Shown here piece by piece: positions 26,239 through 33,813 of a stretch of 64,000 nucleotides of DNA (position 1 is the stretch's first letter; the number at the start of each line of letters is the position of its first letter). The stretch comes from Candidatus Protochlamydia naegleriophila (GTDB lineage: Bacteria > Chlamydiota > Chlamydiia > Chlamydiales > Parachlamydiaceae). The stretch is from assembly GCF_001499655.1 (NCBI RefSeq), contig NZ_LN879502.1, positions 2,821,091 to 2,885,090 on the forward strand, given 5' to 3'. Below the pieces are notes generated by a model, which was not told where the DNA came from, did not search any database, and saw nothing but the letters and a program-made list of their open reading frames with translations. Position numbers and translations under genes: made by a program.

Positions 26239-26916
26239 ATGCTGAAGCTACCAAAAATCAAAAACTGGGTGATGCGCTTCTCTTACTTTTGCTTGAGCTT
26301 GCTAATTTCTTTTCAGCAACTGAGTGCCAATGAATGTGAAAATTGCCATCCTGCAGAAGAGTGTTGTGAACGTTTTTCTCAAGCCTATTGGATAGGAGGT
26401 GCCCTTTTAGCTGGTACCGCAGCAGGGCTCTTAATCGGCAAGCCACATAAGCATAGCCATAGTGGACCCTCTGGTTTTTCAGGCTCCTCGGGAGTACCTG
26501 GCAATCCGGGGCAGCCTGGACCAAATGGTCCTATTGGTCCTACGGGCCCAGCCGGTATCCCAGGAGACCCAGGAACCTTGCCTATCGTTACAGGACCAGA
26601 CACCCTTAGCTTTACTTTCACTAATTTAGATACTACCTTTTTTAGAGTTGCTTTTAAAGGAGCTGTGACAACTCCGGATCAACAAGTCCAAGTTACACAA
26701 GAGCTTAGTATCTTTAATATTTTGACCCAAATGCTGACTTACGATCCTCCACTAGTTGCTGGAACCTATGTCGTTTCATTCGTAGATATTGCTGCAGATG
26801 GAGGAGGCGAGGGACGCGTAGAAATCTTTAAAAATGGTGTCTTAGTCGAAACGTATGAAGCTCCCTTATTTCAACCGAACGGACAAGTTTCATTTTTTTA
26901 CAACTACGTTCCTTAA
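26239..26916 (+). CDS. Collagen-like surface protein 2
   Basis: This 225-aa paralogue has the same layout as its neighbours: signal peptide to about residue 32 (LLISFQQLSANEC), Cys-rich segment (CENCHPAEECCE), glycine-zipper hydrophobic stretch (IGGALLAGTAAGLLIG), His/Lys-rich hinge, 12 Gly-X-Y triplets, then a beta-rich domain (LSFTFTNLDT...). AGGATT lies 6 nt upstream of the ATG. The Gly-X-Y part is rich in Pro at the X position and Asn/Thr/Ser at Y. It lies 24 bp after paralogue 1 and is cotranscribed. Confidence 0.8.
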   Translation: MLKLPKIKNWVMRFSYFCLSLLISFQQLSANECENCHPAEECCERFSQAYWIGGALLAGTAAGLLIGKPHKHSHSGPSGFSGSSGVPGNPGQPGPNGPIGPTGPAGIPGDPGTLPIVTGPDTLSFTFTNLDTTFFRVAFKGAVTTPDQQVQVTQELSIFNILTQMLTYDPPLVAGTYVVSFVDIAADGGGEGRVEIFKNGVLVETYEAPLFQPNGQVSFFYNYVP

Positions 26917-26968
26917 TTTAAGACCTAATGAAAACATAACACGCATTCACTAAGAAAGGACCTCTCTT

Positions 26969-27664
26969 ATGTTTAGCTGGCATCTCCACAAAGCCAATCT
27001 CTTTTCAAAAGCCGTGAGTTGGTTAACCATCGGTTTATGCTCATTGACCCCTCTCAATGCACAGCCGTTTGCAGAACATTATCCTGATAGCTGTTGCGAA
27101 CAGGAAGAAAAAACCTGCACCTCTTCAAATGCAGCCAAATGGTTCGCAGGTGCAGCCATCGTCGGCATCGGAGCTGGAGTGATCATTGAGCGCTCTTGCT
27201 CCTCAAGACACAGCAGTTCTGGAGATCGAGGACCGAAGGGATTTTCGGGAACGCCCGGAGCCAACGGCGTCGATGGACAAGCAGGAGCGCCAGGAGCCAC
27301 AGGACCTGCGGGGCCTAATGGCTTGCCAGGAATCACTTTTCCACAAGGAACAGCTACGCTAACATTTACCTTTGAGAATACCCCCCCTTTTAGTTCTCCT
27401 TTTATAGCTTCTGTGGTTTTGCCCGACCAAACCATTTTAGAATCACCTGCCAGCCCTATCCCACCCGGCGGAAGTGATACTATCGTGATTAACAATGCAG
27501 AATTTGGCACCTATCGTGCCTTTATAACAGCCACTGCTCCAGATGTGTTGCAAGGCCTTCTTGTTATCACTCAATCTGACCTTCCAACAACTGCCGAATA
27601 CCCTTTTGATAGCGGCGCTGATACTGGAACTCAGCTCACCTTCCAATACACCTATTTCGAATAA
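26969..27664 (+). CDS. Collagen-like surface protein 3
   Basis: This 231-aa paralogue has a signal peptide ending near LNAQ, a Cys-rich segment (SCCEQEEKTC), a glycine-zipper stretch (FAGAAIVGIGAGVII), an Arg/Ser hinge, 12 Gly-X-Y triplets starting GDRGPKGFS, then a beta-rich C-terminal domain (ATLTFTFENTP...). AAAGGA lies 8 nt before the ATG. It is the last gene of the cluster and is followed 8 bp after its stop by a strong terminator. The C-terminal domains of the three paralogues have diverged far more than the Gly-X-Y length. Confidence 0.8.
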   Translation: MFSWHLHKANLFSKAVSWLTIGLCSLTPLNAQPFAEHYPDSCCEQEEKTCTSSNAAKWFAGAAIVGIGAGVIIERSCSSRHSSSGDRGPKGFSGTPGANGVDGQAGAPGATGPAGPNGLPGITFPQGTATLTFTFENTPPFSSPFIASVVLPDQTILESPASPIPPGGSDTIVINNAEFGTYRAFITATAPDVLQGLLVITQSDLPTTAEYPFDSGADTGTQLTFQYTYFE

Positions 27665-27672
27665 TCCTCTAA

Positions 27673-27711
27673 AACTCCTTCGCTTTTTACCAAAGCAAGG
27701 AGTTTTTTTAT
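27673..27711 (+). terminator. Rho-independent terminator of the collagen-like operon
   Basis: AACTCCTT-c-GCTTT pairs with AAAGC-AAGGAGTT, with a 5-nt loop and a following run of seven T. Strong and correctly placed. Confidence 0.92.
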
Positions 27712-27865
27712 TCCCTTTATTTTCACATATTACTGTAATATAAAAAAATTATTAATTATTTCAACAAGTTTTATTCATATTTAATTTCATTGGTTATATA
27801 ATAATAATTAAGAGGAATGATATTATTTCTCTTAATCATCTTAATCGCAAATTAGGGTGGGAAAT

Positions 27866-28267
27866 ATGTTAATTGAAAAAGATATTAAAAAAATATTGAA
27901 TCAATTGGCAGGGGGAGATGCGATCGATGTACCTTTTGAAGGATCAGATATTAGGGTACGTTTCCTAGATGATGCTTCTAAGTTATCATTGACAACATCT
28001 ATCTATTATGGGGGCAATTACATTCCTTCTAGTGTAAGACGTTGCCTGTCCCATAAATCCCCATTTTCTCACCCATCTATTCGCACCTATTTATCCATCG
28101 ATGAGCAGCAGTATCAAATCTATCTCAATTATTTGGGCCATCCAGATGTTCTTAACCAACGACAGCTCAAAGATTTGATTGAAGAATTTGCTCAGCTCGC
28201 CGAACAGTGGCGCTTGTACTTAGACGAACATGACAAAAACGATCTCGTCCATGTTAGGGTAAAATAG
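27866..28267 (+). CDS. Small acidic protein, possible type III secretion chaperone
   Basis: This is a 133-aa protein from the ATG at 27866, preceded by AGGGTGGG. It is a compact alpha/beta protein with no signal peptide. Size, acidity and the pattern of a central beta segment (YLSIDEQQYQIYLNYLG) followed by a long amphipathic helix recall CesT/SycE-type secretion chaperones of chlamydiae, but no diagnostic motif is present. It overlaps the 3' end of convergent tatC by 14 bp. The chaperone reading is low-confidence; the gene itself looks real. Confidence 0.6.
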   Translation: MLIEKDIKKILNQLAGGDAIDVPFEGSDIRVRFLDDASKLSLTTSIYYGGNYIPSSVRRCLSHKSPFSHPSIRTYLSIDEQQYQIYLNYLGHPDVLNQRQLKDLIEEFAQLAEQWRLYLDEHDKNDLVHVRVK

Positions 28268-29171
28268 CGTGCTTCAGCCGAGCTTGCCATTTCCCGTAGA
28301 GGATGGCAAGTTCATACAGGCTGATCAAGGGAATCGCCATCATGAACTGCGTCGGAATATCAGGGGGCGTCAATAAAGCTCCGATGATAAAGGCGCACAC
28401 GATCATGTGCCTTCTTTTGGAAATGAGCCAGTCTGCCGATATCCACTGATAATGGACGAGGCAGAGTAAAAGCAGCCCCATTTCAAAGGCTAGGGCGTGT
28501 CCCAAAAACAGCATTAGCGTATAGTCGATATAGTGGGTCAAGGTCCACGCGTTTTGGCCAATCGGAGCATTGAACGCCTCCAAATAACTATTTGCCAAAG
28601 GAATGGTGACGAAATAGGCGAGGGCAAAGCCGGCTCCCATCCAAAGGCCCGACCAAGCAAAAAACGGGATTAGGAGGGCTTTTTCTCCGCTTCTGAGTCC
28701 TGGCAAAAAAAATTGAAGAAAGAAGTAGCCCCAAATGGGTGCAGTTAGGGCAAGGCTGCACCAAAAGCAAACCTTAAAAGTCAGAACCATTCCTTCTAGA
28801 GGACCCAAGATGAGTAAGCGATTGGGCAAAGGATATTCATAGCTTAGAAGCTGTTTCGGTGCGAGGCGAAGACTTTGGGCATCGATCCATTCAAAGCTCT
28901 CTTTTTGAGCGACGTTAGCCCCTCGGGGAAGCACATAGGTAATGGAATCTGAAGTGGTATTGACCACCCGCTCGCGTTGCATGATTTCTTTGGTGACAGA
29001 AGAGAAATGGGTCCGCTCCCAATTTGCCGTCAGTGTGTGGAAAATCGGTTGATAAAAGCTGAAAACGATCAAAAAACCGATCCCTATTGCCGTAAAAGAG
29101 CGAATTAACGTTGAACGCAAATCGGCAAGATGTCCCCACAGACTTTTCCAAACTTCATTTTCAAGCATCAT
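28254..29171 (-). CDS. tatC: Sec-independent protein translocase TatC
   Basis: This is a 305-aa integral membrane receptor of the twin-arginine translocase. Six TM segments are visible. The conserved N-terminal HLADLRSTLIRS (about residues 13-24) is the TatC signature, and the last TMs are followed by the typical FIIGALLTPPDIPTQFMMAIPL motif, given here in parts: LLTPPD and the following hydrophobic helix. The first periplasmic loop is longer than in E. coli. It overlaps tatA by 4 bp (ATGA), so translation is coupled. With tatA it makes a minimal two-component Tat system. Confidence 0.95.
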   Translation of the reverse strand: MMLENEVWKSLWGHLADLRSTLIRSFTAIGIGFLIVFSFYQPIFHTLTANWERTHFSSVTKEIMQRERVVNTTSDSITYVLPRGANVAQKESFEWIDAQSLRLAPKQLLSYEYPLPNRLLILGPLEGMVLTFKVCFWCSLALTAPIWGYFFLQFFLPGLRSGEKALLIPFFAWSGLWMGAGFALAYFVTIPLANSYLEAFNAPIGQNAWTLTHYIDYTLMLFLGHALAFEMGLLLLCLVHYQWISADWLISKRRHMIVCAFIIGALLTPPDIPTQFMMAIPLISLYELAILYGKWQARLKHAILP

Positions 29172-29377
29172 TCACTATCTTTAGAGTTTTTTGAAGATAC
29201 CGATTCTTTTTCGACTTTTGTGGGAACTGAAATCGTCTCTTCATCCTCGCCGTTACAAGCTTTTTTAAATTCTCGAATCCCTTTACCCAAACTTTGGGCA
29301 AATTCAGGCAATTTCTTTCCGCCAAACAAAATTAAAATAACGACCATGATGACTAAGATTTCGCCGGTACCCATCAT
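29168..29377 (-). CDS. tatA: Sec-independent protein translocase TatA/E
   Basis: This 69-aa pore-forming Tat subunit has a short TM helix (EILVIMVVILILFGG), the conserved FGGKKLPE hinge and an amphipathic helix (FAQSLGKGIREFKKA), followed by an acidic tail. The start at 29377 is chosen because AGGAG lies 7 nt upstream and the mature TatA begins MMGTGE. An open frame extends about 33 codons further without support. Cotranscribed with tatC. Confidence 0.94.
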   Translation of the reverse strand: MMGTGEILVIMVVILILFGGKKLPEFAQSLGKGIREFKKACNGEDEETISVPTKVEKESVSSKNSKDSE

Positions 29378-29473
29378 ATGAACACTCCTGGTGCGCAATT
29401 GTTTATGACTTAAAGGATCATTGTGCGGACAAGCTGGATAAAGGGCAAAACTTTTTTGTAGGCATTTCAACAG

Positions 29474-29523
29474 CAACTGAAGAAGAAGAGAAAGATATAT
29501 ATGTTTATCTTCCTCTTCAGTTG
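29474..29523. repeat. Long imperfect hairpin upstream of tatA
   Basis: A 10-bp perfect stem (CAACTGAAGA/TCTTCAGTTG) extends by five more pairs after one mismatch, with an AT-rich loop. It lies about 100 bp upstream of tatA at the edge of the DnaA-box cluster. Confidence 0.5.
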
Positions 29524-29524
29524 T

Positions 29525-29777
29525 TGTGGATTTGTTGATAACTCTGCAATAGACACACTTTCCACAAAAATTCTATGAAGGCAGATTTCAAGAAAAAGTA
29601 CTCTACAGGTATTTGTATTAGACCTTTTAAAATAACAATAGAAAGAGAGGAAAGCAGCGGATAAATTGTTGATAACTCGTTTATAACTTGTCCATAAGTA
29701 GGCAGTTATTGATAATATCGACAGCTTTAAACGACTTATCTTCTACTTATTGGATGCTTATCTGCAAGTTATCCACA
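29525..29777. other. Cluster of DnaA-box-like sites (origin candidate)
   Basis: In 250 bp there is one perfect DnaA box TTATCCACA (29769-29777) and two 8/9 matches on the other strand (TGTTGATAA at 29533-29541 and 29667-29675). There are also several 7/9 sites (29525 TGTGGATTT, 29688 TTGTCCATA, 29758 TTATCTGCA). The DNA is AT-rich, noncoding, and lies between divergent tatA and the 29860 gene. This could be a replication origin, a DnaA-titrating site or DnaA-regulated promoters. The flanking gene orientation gives no further support beyond the immediate divergence. Confidence 0.45.
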
Positions 29778-29799
29778 ATCATGGGTTGGAAGGGGTAGC

Positions 29800-29828
29800 T
29801 TGCGGGAAAAAAATTTTCAATTTATAAT
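29800..29828 (+). promoter_or_regulatory. Promoter of the 29860 gene
   Basis: There is a perfect -10 TATAAT (29823-29828) with TTGCGG 17 bp upstream. The expected start of transcription is about 25 nt before the ATG. Confidence 0.6.
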
Positions 29829-29859
29829 AAGGCCCTTTTACTTGATTTGAGATGATTAC

Positions 29860-30474
29860 ATGTTAGTCAAAAAATGGATGCTTTCATTAGGCCTATGTTT
29901 GAGTGCCTGGATGCCTATAGCCGGAGCGGTAGAATACTCCCATTACCGGATTGATAAGAGCGACTACACTTTCTCGACAGTCTTCGACATTACGCACGAT
30001 AAACAACCGATGGGGAGCGTCGTCAAAAGCGTTTTCCACGTGGCAACGCAATATGATTTATACAATCGCTTTGGATTATTCGAAGGGCATGGCGCCTGCC
30101 ACATTTTTTGCCTCGGCTTCCTGTACGCTTGGGGAGCTAAGATCGATGTATTCAACATCGACGGGGATAAGGTCGGCTTAATTGATGGGCAATTCTTCAC
30201 CAAGGAGCCGGCCAAATTTAATTTCTACAACGAAGAGGACACATGCATTGCCATGGCCTTTTTGAGTTCAAATTGCATGGAATTTTGCGTCGTAGATCCC
30301 GATAATTCAGCCCTTGTCCTTGCACGCCTTTCGCGCAACTTTGTGGAGGATGCTGTCGATAACTGGGATATGGTCGTTTATCATCCCGAGAGGATCCCGC
30401 TTTCGATGTTGAAGATCTTTTCAGCTTTTGCTTGCGACACACAAGACCAGTTTAATGCCGAACCTCCCAAATAA
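29860..30474 (+). CDS. Secreted LURP-one/tubby-like protein
   Basis: This 204-aa protein has a signal peptide (MLVKKWMLSLGLCLSAW... ending near AGA) followed by a beta-rich domain matching the LURP-one-related/tubby C-terminal pattern. That pattern is the repeated strands FDITHDKQPMGSVVKS, IDVFNIDGDKVGLIDGQF, and a late DNWDMVVYHP segment. Six Cys in the mature part suggest disulfides and an exported location. Eukaryotic relatives bind phosphoinositides or lipids; whether this one does is unknown. It is driven by the TATAAT promoter just upstream. Confidence 0.7.
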   Translation: MLVKKWMLSLGLCLSAWMPIAGAVEYSHYRIDKSDYTFSTVFDITHDKQPMGSVVKSVFHVATQYDLYNRFGLFEGHGACHIFCLGFLYAWGAKIDVFNIDGDKVGLIDGQFFTKEPAKFNFYNEEDTCIAMAFLSSNCMEFCVVDPDNSALVLARLSRNFVEDAVDNWDMVVYHPERIPLSMLKIFSAFACDTQDQFNAEPPK

Positions 30475-30529
30475 AACCGCCTGTCGCATCCTTTAAGAGT
30501 CAATTTTTCCGATGTTTGGCGCATAAATA

Positions 30530-30558
30530 TTGACGAGAAACACCATTCATTTTATGAT
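30530..30558 (+). promoter_or_regulatory. Promoter for the 30586 gene and tRNA-Pro
   Basis: TTGACG (30530-30535), a 17-bp spacer and TATGAT (30553-30558) form a strong sigma-70-type promoter. Transcription should start near 30565, which decides the start codon of the downstream gene and probably also covers the tRNA. Confidence 0.8.
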
Positions 30559-30585
30559 ATGGACCTTTTACAGGTTAGATTCGCC

Positions 30586-30834
30586 ATGGATATTGCTGAA
30601 AATAATGTTGTTCGTTTTATTAGTGTCACAAAGAAAAAAGACGGCATGTTTGCCAATTTTCGCGTAAAGGGCATGAAGGGTGGAGCAACGTTTAGTTCTT
30701 CTATTAGCGTTGATATTAGCCAGGCTAATGTGCATGCGGGCGATACCTTGGAAAAAATCATTGAAGAATGTGGACGCATAGCGGTCCGCATGTTTGAAAT
30801 CAAGCTCCAATTTGAGGGGCTTCTCAGCGTCTAA
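30586..30834 (+). CDS. Small hypothetical protein upstream of tRNA-Pro
   Basis: This is an 82-aa protein. The first in-frame ATG (30559) abuts the -10 box and would lie upstream of the transcript start, so the ATG at 30586 (AGGTTAG upstream) is the likely initiator. The predicted fold is alternating strands (NNVVRFISVTKKKDGMFANF) and one helix, with no TM or signal peptide. The function is unknown. The tRNA-Pro gene begins 8 bp after its stop, so both probably share a transcript. Confidence 0.65.
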   Translation: MDIAENNVVRFISVTKKKDGMFANFRVKGMKGGATFSSSISVDISQANVHAGDTLEKIIEECGRIAVRMFEIKLQFEGLLSV

Positions 30835-30842
30835 TTTCATAT

Positions 30843-30917
30843 CTGGGTGTAGCGCAGCTTGGCTAGCGCACTTGCATGGGGTGCAAGGGGTCGGAAGTTC
30901 AAATCTTCTCACCCAGA
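30843..30917 (+). tRNA. tRNA-Pro (anticodon GGG)
   Basis: A complete cloverleaf is present: acceptor stem CTGGGTG/CACCCAG, D-stem GCGC/GCGC, anticodon stem CTTGC/GCAAG with loop ATGGGGT (anticodon GGG), and T-stem GGAAG/CTTCT with loop TTCAAAT. CCA is not encoded. It reads proline codons CCC/CCU. Its 3' part is the integration site of the island to the right. Confidence 0.95.
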
Positions 30918-30926
30918 TTCTTTTCT
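30870..30926 (+). other. attL (within tRNA-Pro)
   Basis: Left copy of the 57-bp repeat. It includes the anticodon arm, T arm and acceptor 3' strand of tRNA-Pro plus 9 bp beyond. The tRNA stays intact on this side. Confidence 0.92.
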
Positions 30927-30979
30927 CTCAAGGACTTACAACAAAACCTAAACTTCAAAAACACCACAATTTTATGCTA

Positions 30980-31000
30980 GGTGGTGGATAGGTGGTGAAC
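30980..31000 (+). repeat. GGTGGTG repeat near the left island end
   Basis: Two spaced copies of GGTGGTG (GGTGGTGGATA then GGTGGTG) lie 54 bp inside attL. A matching pair lies near the right end at 45798-45818. These are candidate arm-type integrase or excisionase sites. Confidence 0.5.
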
Positions 31001-31001
31001 A

Positions 31002-31952
31002 ATGTCACGACAGCAAAGCCCGATTCTGACAGAGCCAAAGAAAAACTCTATAGATGCGCCGACTACAAGTATTCCGAGCAACTGGTATGAAGATCCAAAC
31101 GAACAACAGGTGCTGTTAAATCTTTTAAATCGAGAAGGCTTTGCGCTGGAAGATGCGGTCTACGAGGCTTTGTCCACATACCGGTATGATATAAAGCTGC
31201 ATCGAGGCGATGTATTTGAAGGCGTACCGCATAGAGACAATGATCGGATAGAGATTGATTTGTGGGCGCAAAGCGGCAACTTTGTATTTTTGATCGAATC
31301 TAAAAAATCTGAATATGACTGGATTTTTCTTCAGAACCAAGATTCGACAAAAGACGTTCACATCATCAGCGGCCCGGAAAAAACTGTATCCGCACGCAAT
31401 AGGATATTGAATTGCGTCGATTGCGTCAGCAAGCAGGTTATGGAGGTTCTGACTACCGATGATAAAACATCCTTGTACCGGCAACCACAAAACCAGAAAA
31501 CAAAAAATATCATGCTGCCCTTGCGTAGCACTAGAGAAGATCTGGCACGTTCCGCTATCAGACAGGCGCTTTTCAACTTGGAAATCCTGATGCATGACCA
31601 ACTCCTCAATGATGAGACCTGGAGAGGCCAAAGCCATCGGATTTTTATTCCAGTTGTCGTTACTAATGCACAGCTCTTCTGTTGTACATATGAAGCCTCG
31701 GACATCAACTCCAATGCAGATTTAACCAAGATTGTTCTCAAACCAATTACTGCAGCAGCTTTCAATCATTCTGAGATTCTTAGATGGGGCCATCATTATG
31801 AAAACAATCTCTGCCACATAGGAAATCCCGCTCATATCTCAGAAATTCGCAACAACGATGAACGCTTCAAAGACACCCACAATAAAACAGTCTTTGTAGT
31901 ATCGAAAAATTATTTAGTCGCCTTCATCGATAAGATCAAGACTATGTCATAA
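31002..31952 (+). CDS. PD-(D/E)XK-type nuclease-like protein
   Basis: This is a 316-aa protein. Residues 84-103 read IEIDLWA...FLIESKK, giving Asp86 and Glu99-x-Lys101 in strands separated by a short turn. This is the PD-(D/E)XK nuclease core, preceded by a helix with Glu56. The rest is not recognised. The first 25 residues are probably flexible. It is the first gene inside attL, on its own strand, convergent with the chaperone/AAA+ operon. A restriction- or defence-type DNase is likely from the context. No partner methylase is in the island. The start ATG lacks a strong ribosome site. Confidence 0.68.
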   Translation: MSRQQSPILTEPKKNSIDAPTTSIPSNWYEDPNEQQVLLNLLNREGFALEDAVYEALSTYRYDIKLHRGDVFEGVPHRDNDRIEIDLWAQSGNFVFLIESKKSEYDWIFLQNQDSTKDVHIISGPEKTVSARNRILNCVDCVSKQVMEVLTTDDKTSLYRQPQNQKTKNIMLPLRSTREDLARSAIRQALFNLEILMHDQLLNDETWRGQSHRIFIPVVVTNAQLFCCTYEASDINSNADLTKIVLKPITAAAFNHSEILRWGHHYENNLCHIGNPAHISEIRNNDERFKDTHNKTVFVVSKNYLVAFIDKIKTMS

Positions 31953-32103
31953 AGGAACGAAAAAAAACTAGGTCGTTTCGATGAGGTGCAAGGTGGTAGC
32001 TTAATAGCGGTCTGCTGTTTGCTCAGACAGCCATTGCGTAGCGGATAGATGATTTTTGTAAATAGAAATAGCAGCTCCCCTACTTAAGCACCTTTGCTTG
32101 ATT

Positions 32104-32721
32104 TTATGATGGGATAAGAATCGGCAGACATTGTTTTTTTACATATTTCCTGTAAAGACTCGAAATACCCACTATCATCAATAAGATTGACCAGTTAAAT
32201 ATTGTTTCCGAAGAGGTTAGCTCTGGAAGGAAAGCTGGAATCAACGGAATTAAAGCCAATCCGGCACCACATGCAGCAATACACTCTACATTGATGTAGT
32301 ATTTCCAAAACTTCTGTCTAGTGTGAATCTGTTTTTCATTAAGCATGCTTTCCTTTTTCCAAAGAGGAACAGTCCATTGCAAAAAAAGACGGCAGACAAT
32401 TAGGCAAATAGCCAAGAGGATACACATAATAGCACCGATCACAATCATCATTGCTTGAGATTCAAAGCTTGAAATCAAGCTTCCTAAAAAAACCATCATA
32501 GACACTTTAGGAAGAGTGAATCCTGCTAGCCATAGAAATATCCCGATTTTCTTCTGTTTTTGTGCAACAAAATATGCCCCCATAACAATGCCTATAGCAC
32601 CTAGAAAATATTGAGCTGCATCAAATGCTTCCAAACTTTCGGCAGTTAAAAAATTGTAGGTTGCATGCAAAAAGACTAATGCAGTTGCAATCCAAATCTT
32701 AACCGTGCTCGATTTACTCAT
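32104..32721 (-). CDS. Six-TM membrane protein of the Hsp70/AAA+ operon
   Basis: This 205-aa protein has about six hydrophobic helices (starts near residues 10, 35, 58, 90, 143 and 172) and short loops ending in a basic tail. No family was recognised. It begins 18 bp after the AAA+ gene stop with AAGGAA upstream, so it is the last gene of the operon. A role as a membrane anchor, channel or effector of the chaperone/AAA+ system is an inference from position only. Confidence 0.65.
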   Translation of the reverse strand: MSKSSTVKIWIATALVFLHATYNFLTAESLEAFDAAQYFLGAIGIVMGAYFVAQKQKKIGIFLWLAGFTLPKVSMMVFLGSLISSFESQAMMIVIGAIMCILLAICLIVCRLFLQWTVPLWKKESMLNEKQIHTRQKFWKYYINVECIAACGAGLALIPLIPAFLPELTSSETIFNWSILLMIVGISSLYRKYVKKQCLPILIPS

Positions 32722-32739
32722 AAAAATTCCTTCATGTTT

Positions 32740-33813
32740 TTAATTCCTATGAAACCCTTCGAATTCAAGATATCTATTTAAATCCTGCTGGCTTAAAGAT
32801 GGTTTGAACCTCGAAGCTTCTTCCACAAGAAGGTCCATTGAAATAAGGGTATTATCTTGCAAAGCCTTCAAAGCAGCGTTGTTTGCGATCAATTTTAAAT
32901 CTGATGAGATAAGCCCTTCGGTCATTCCCGCAAGCGTTTCAATATCAATATCGCTGCTGACCGGCCTATCTTCTAAAAGAAGATAGAATAGTTCACGCCT
33001 TGCTTCCTTATCAGGAGGGGATATAAAGATTCTTTTATCCATCCTTCCCGATCTAAGGATTGCAGGGTCTATTCTTTCAGGAAAATTTGTAGCGCCGATA
33101 ACTAGGACTTTTTTCTTAACGCTTCCTTCCATGTGCATGAGAAACTCGCTGATTTCCGCTTCACGGTATTGCTCGCATGAAGAAAGGCTGTCTCTGCGGG
33201 GCATGAGGCCGGAAATTTCATCTACGAAGAGGATGCATGGAGCGATTTGCTCTGCCTTGCGAAATGCCTGCACGATGTTGTTCGATGTCGCATGTATGTA
33301 AGGGCTTCCTATTGTTCCTTCGCTCATTTCAATGAGCTCCGCTCTTAGAGCTTCAGCTAATTTTTTTGCTATAAATGTCTTCCCGCACCCGGGAGGGCCG
33401 AAAAACAGAATTCCATTGGAAGGTGTAACCCCGTATTTTTCATAGGCTTCCCAGTTCAAAAATGGCTGGATTACATCACGGATAAGTGTCTTTTTCAGCT
33501 CCGCCATGCCAGCAATAGCATCCAAACCTCTTCTTTGAATCAAGTTTTTCAGCCTTTCTGGAATGTCGCCTTCTTTGTGGTCGGGATATCTTTTCCCCTT
33601 GATTTCCAAACCCCCGGCAAACAGCACTTCATGGGAGATGTCTCGGTTTTTCAGCTTCTTCGCTATTTCTTCGTCATGGAATAGATAAAGATATTCTCCG
33701 CTGTCTAAAAGAAATGCTTCGACGAACTGTTGTTTATCGACTCGTTTTAAAATCCTAGCCCCTCCGGGAAGTACCCATCCTGGAGGAAACGATGGTTTAG
33801 AAATCTGTGTCAT
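32740..33813 (-). CDS. AAA+ ATPase (CDC48/FtsH-like), operon with Hsp70
   Basis: This 357-aa single-module AAA+ protein has an N-terminal domain of about 95 aa of unknown type, Walker A GPPGCGKT (139-146), Walker B CILFVDE (193-199), sensor-1 ATN (241-243) and the second region of homology with R254 and R257. A C-terminal lid (LAGMTEGLISSDLKLIANNAA) follows, of the classic AAA clade with VCP/p97 and FtsH. No protease or nuclease domain is attached, so it is probably an unfoldase or remodeller working with the J-like and Hsp70 proteins. The start ATG overlaps the preceding stop (ATGA), indicating translational coupling. Confidence 0.85.
   Translation of the reverse strand: MTQISKPSFPPGWVLPGGARILKRVDKQQFVEAFLLDSGEYLYLFHDEEIAKKLKNRDISHEVLFAGGLEIKGKRYPDHKEGDIPERLKNLIQRRGLDAIAGMAELKKTLIRDVIQPFLNWEAYEKYGVTPSNGILFFGPPGCGKTFIAKKLAEALRAELIEMSEGTIGSPYIHATSNNIVQAFRKAEQIAPCILFVDEISGLMPRRDSLSSCEQYREAEISEFLMHMEGSVKKKVLVIGATNFPERIDPAILRSGRMDKRIFISPPDKEARRELFYLLLEDRPVSSDIDIETLAGMTEGLISSDLKLIANNAALKALQDNTLISMDLLVEEASRFKPSLSQQDLNRYLEFEGFHRN

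Noticed and set aside
25560..27510. Minus-strand frames opposite the collagen-like genes that also read Gly/Pro-rich (25560-25922, 26385-26621, 27079-27510)
   Set aside because: Gly codons GGN read backwards as Pro codons, so collagen-like sequence appears on both strands. The plus-strand genes have signal peptides, ribosome sites and a terminator; the reverse frames have none.
29860..30834. Several overlapping minus-strand frames opposite the LURP-like and 30586 genes
   Set aside because: They are shadows of the plus-strand genes, which have good promoters.
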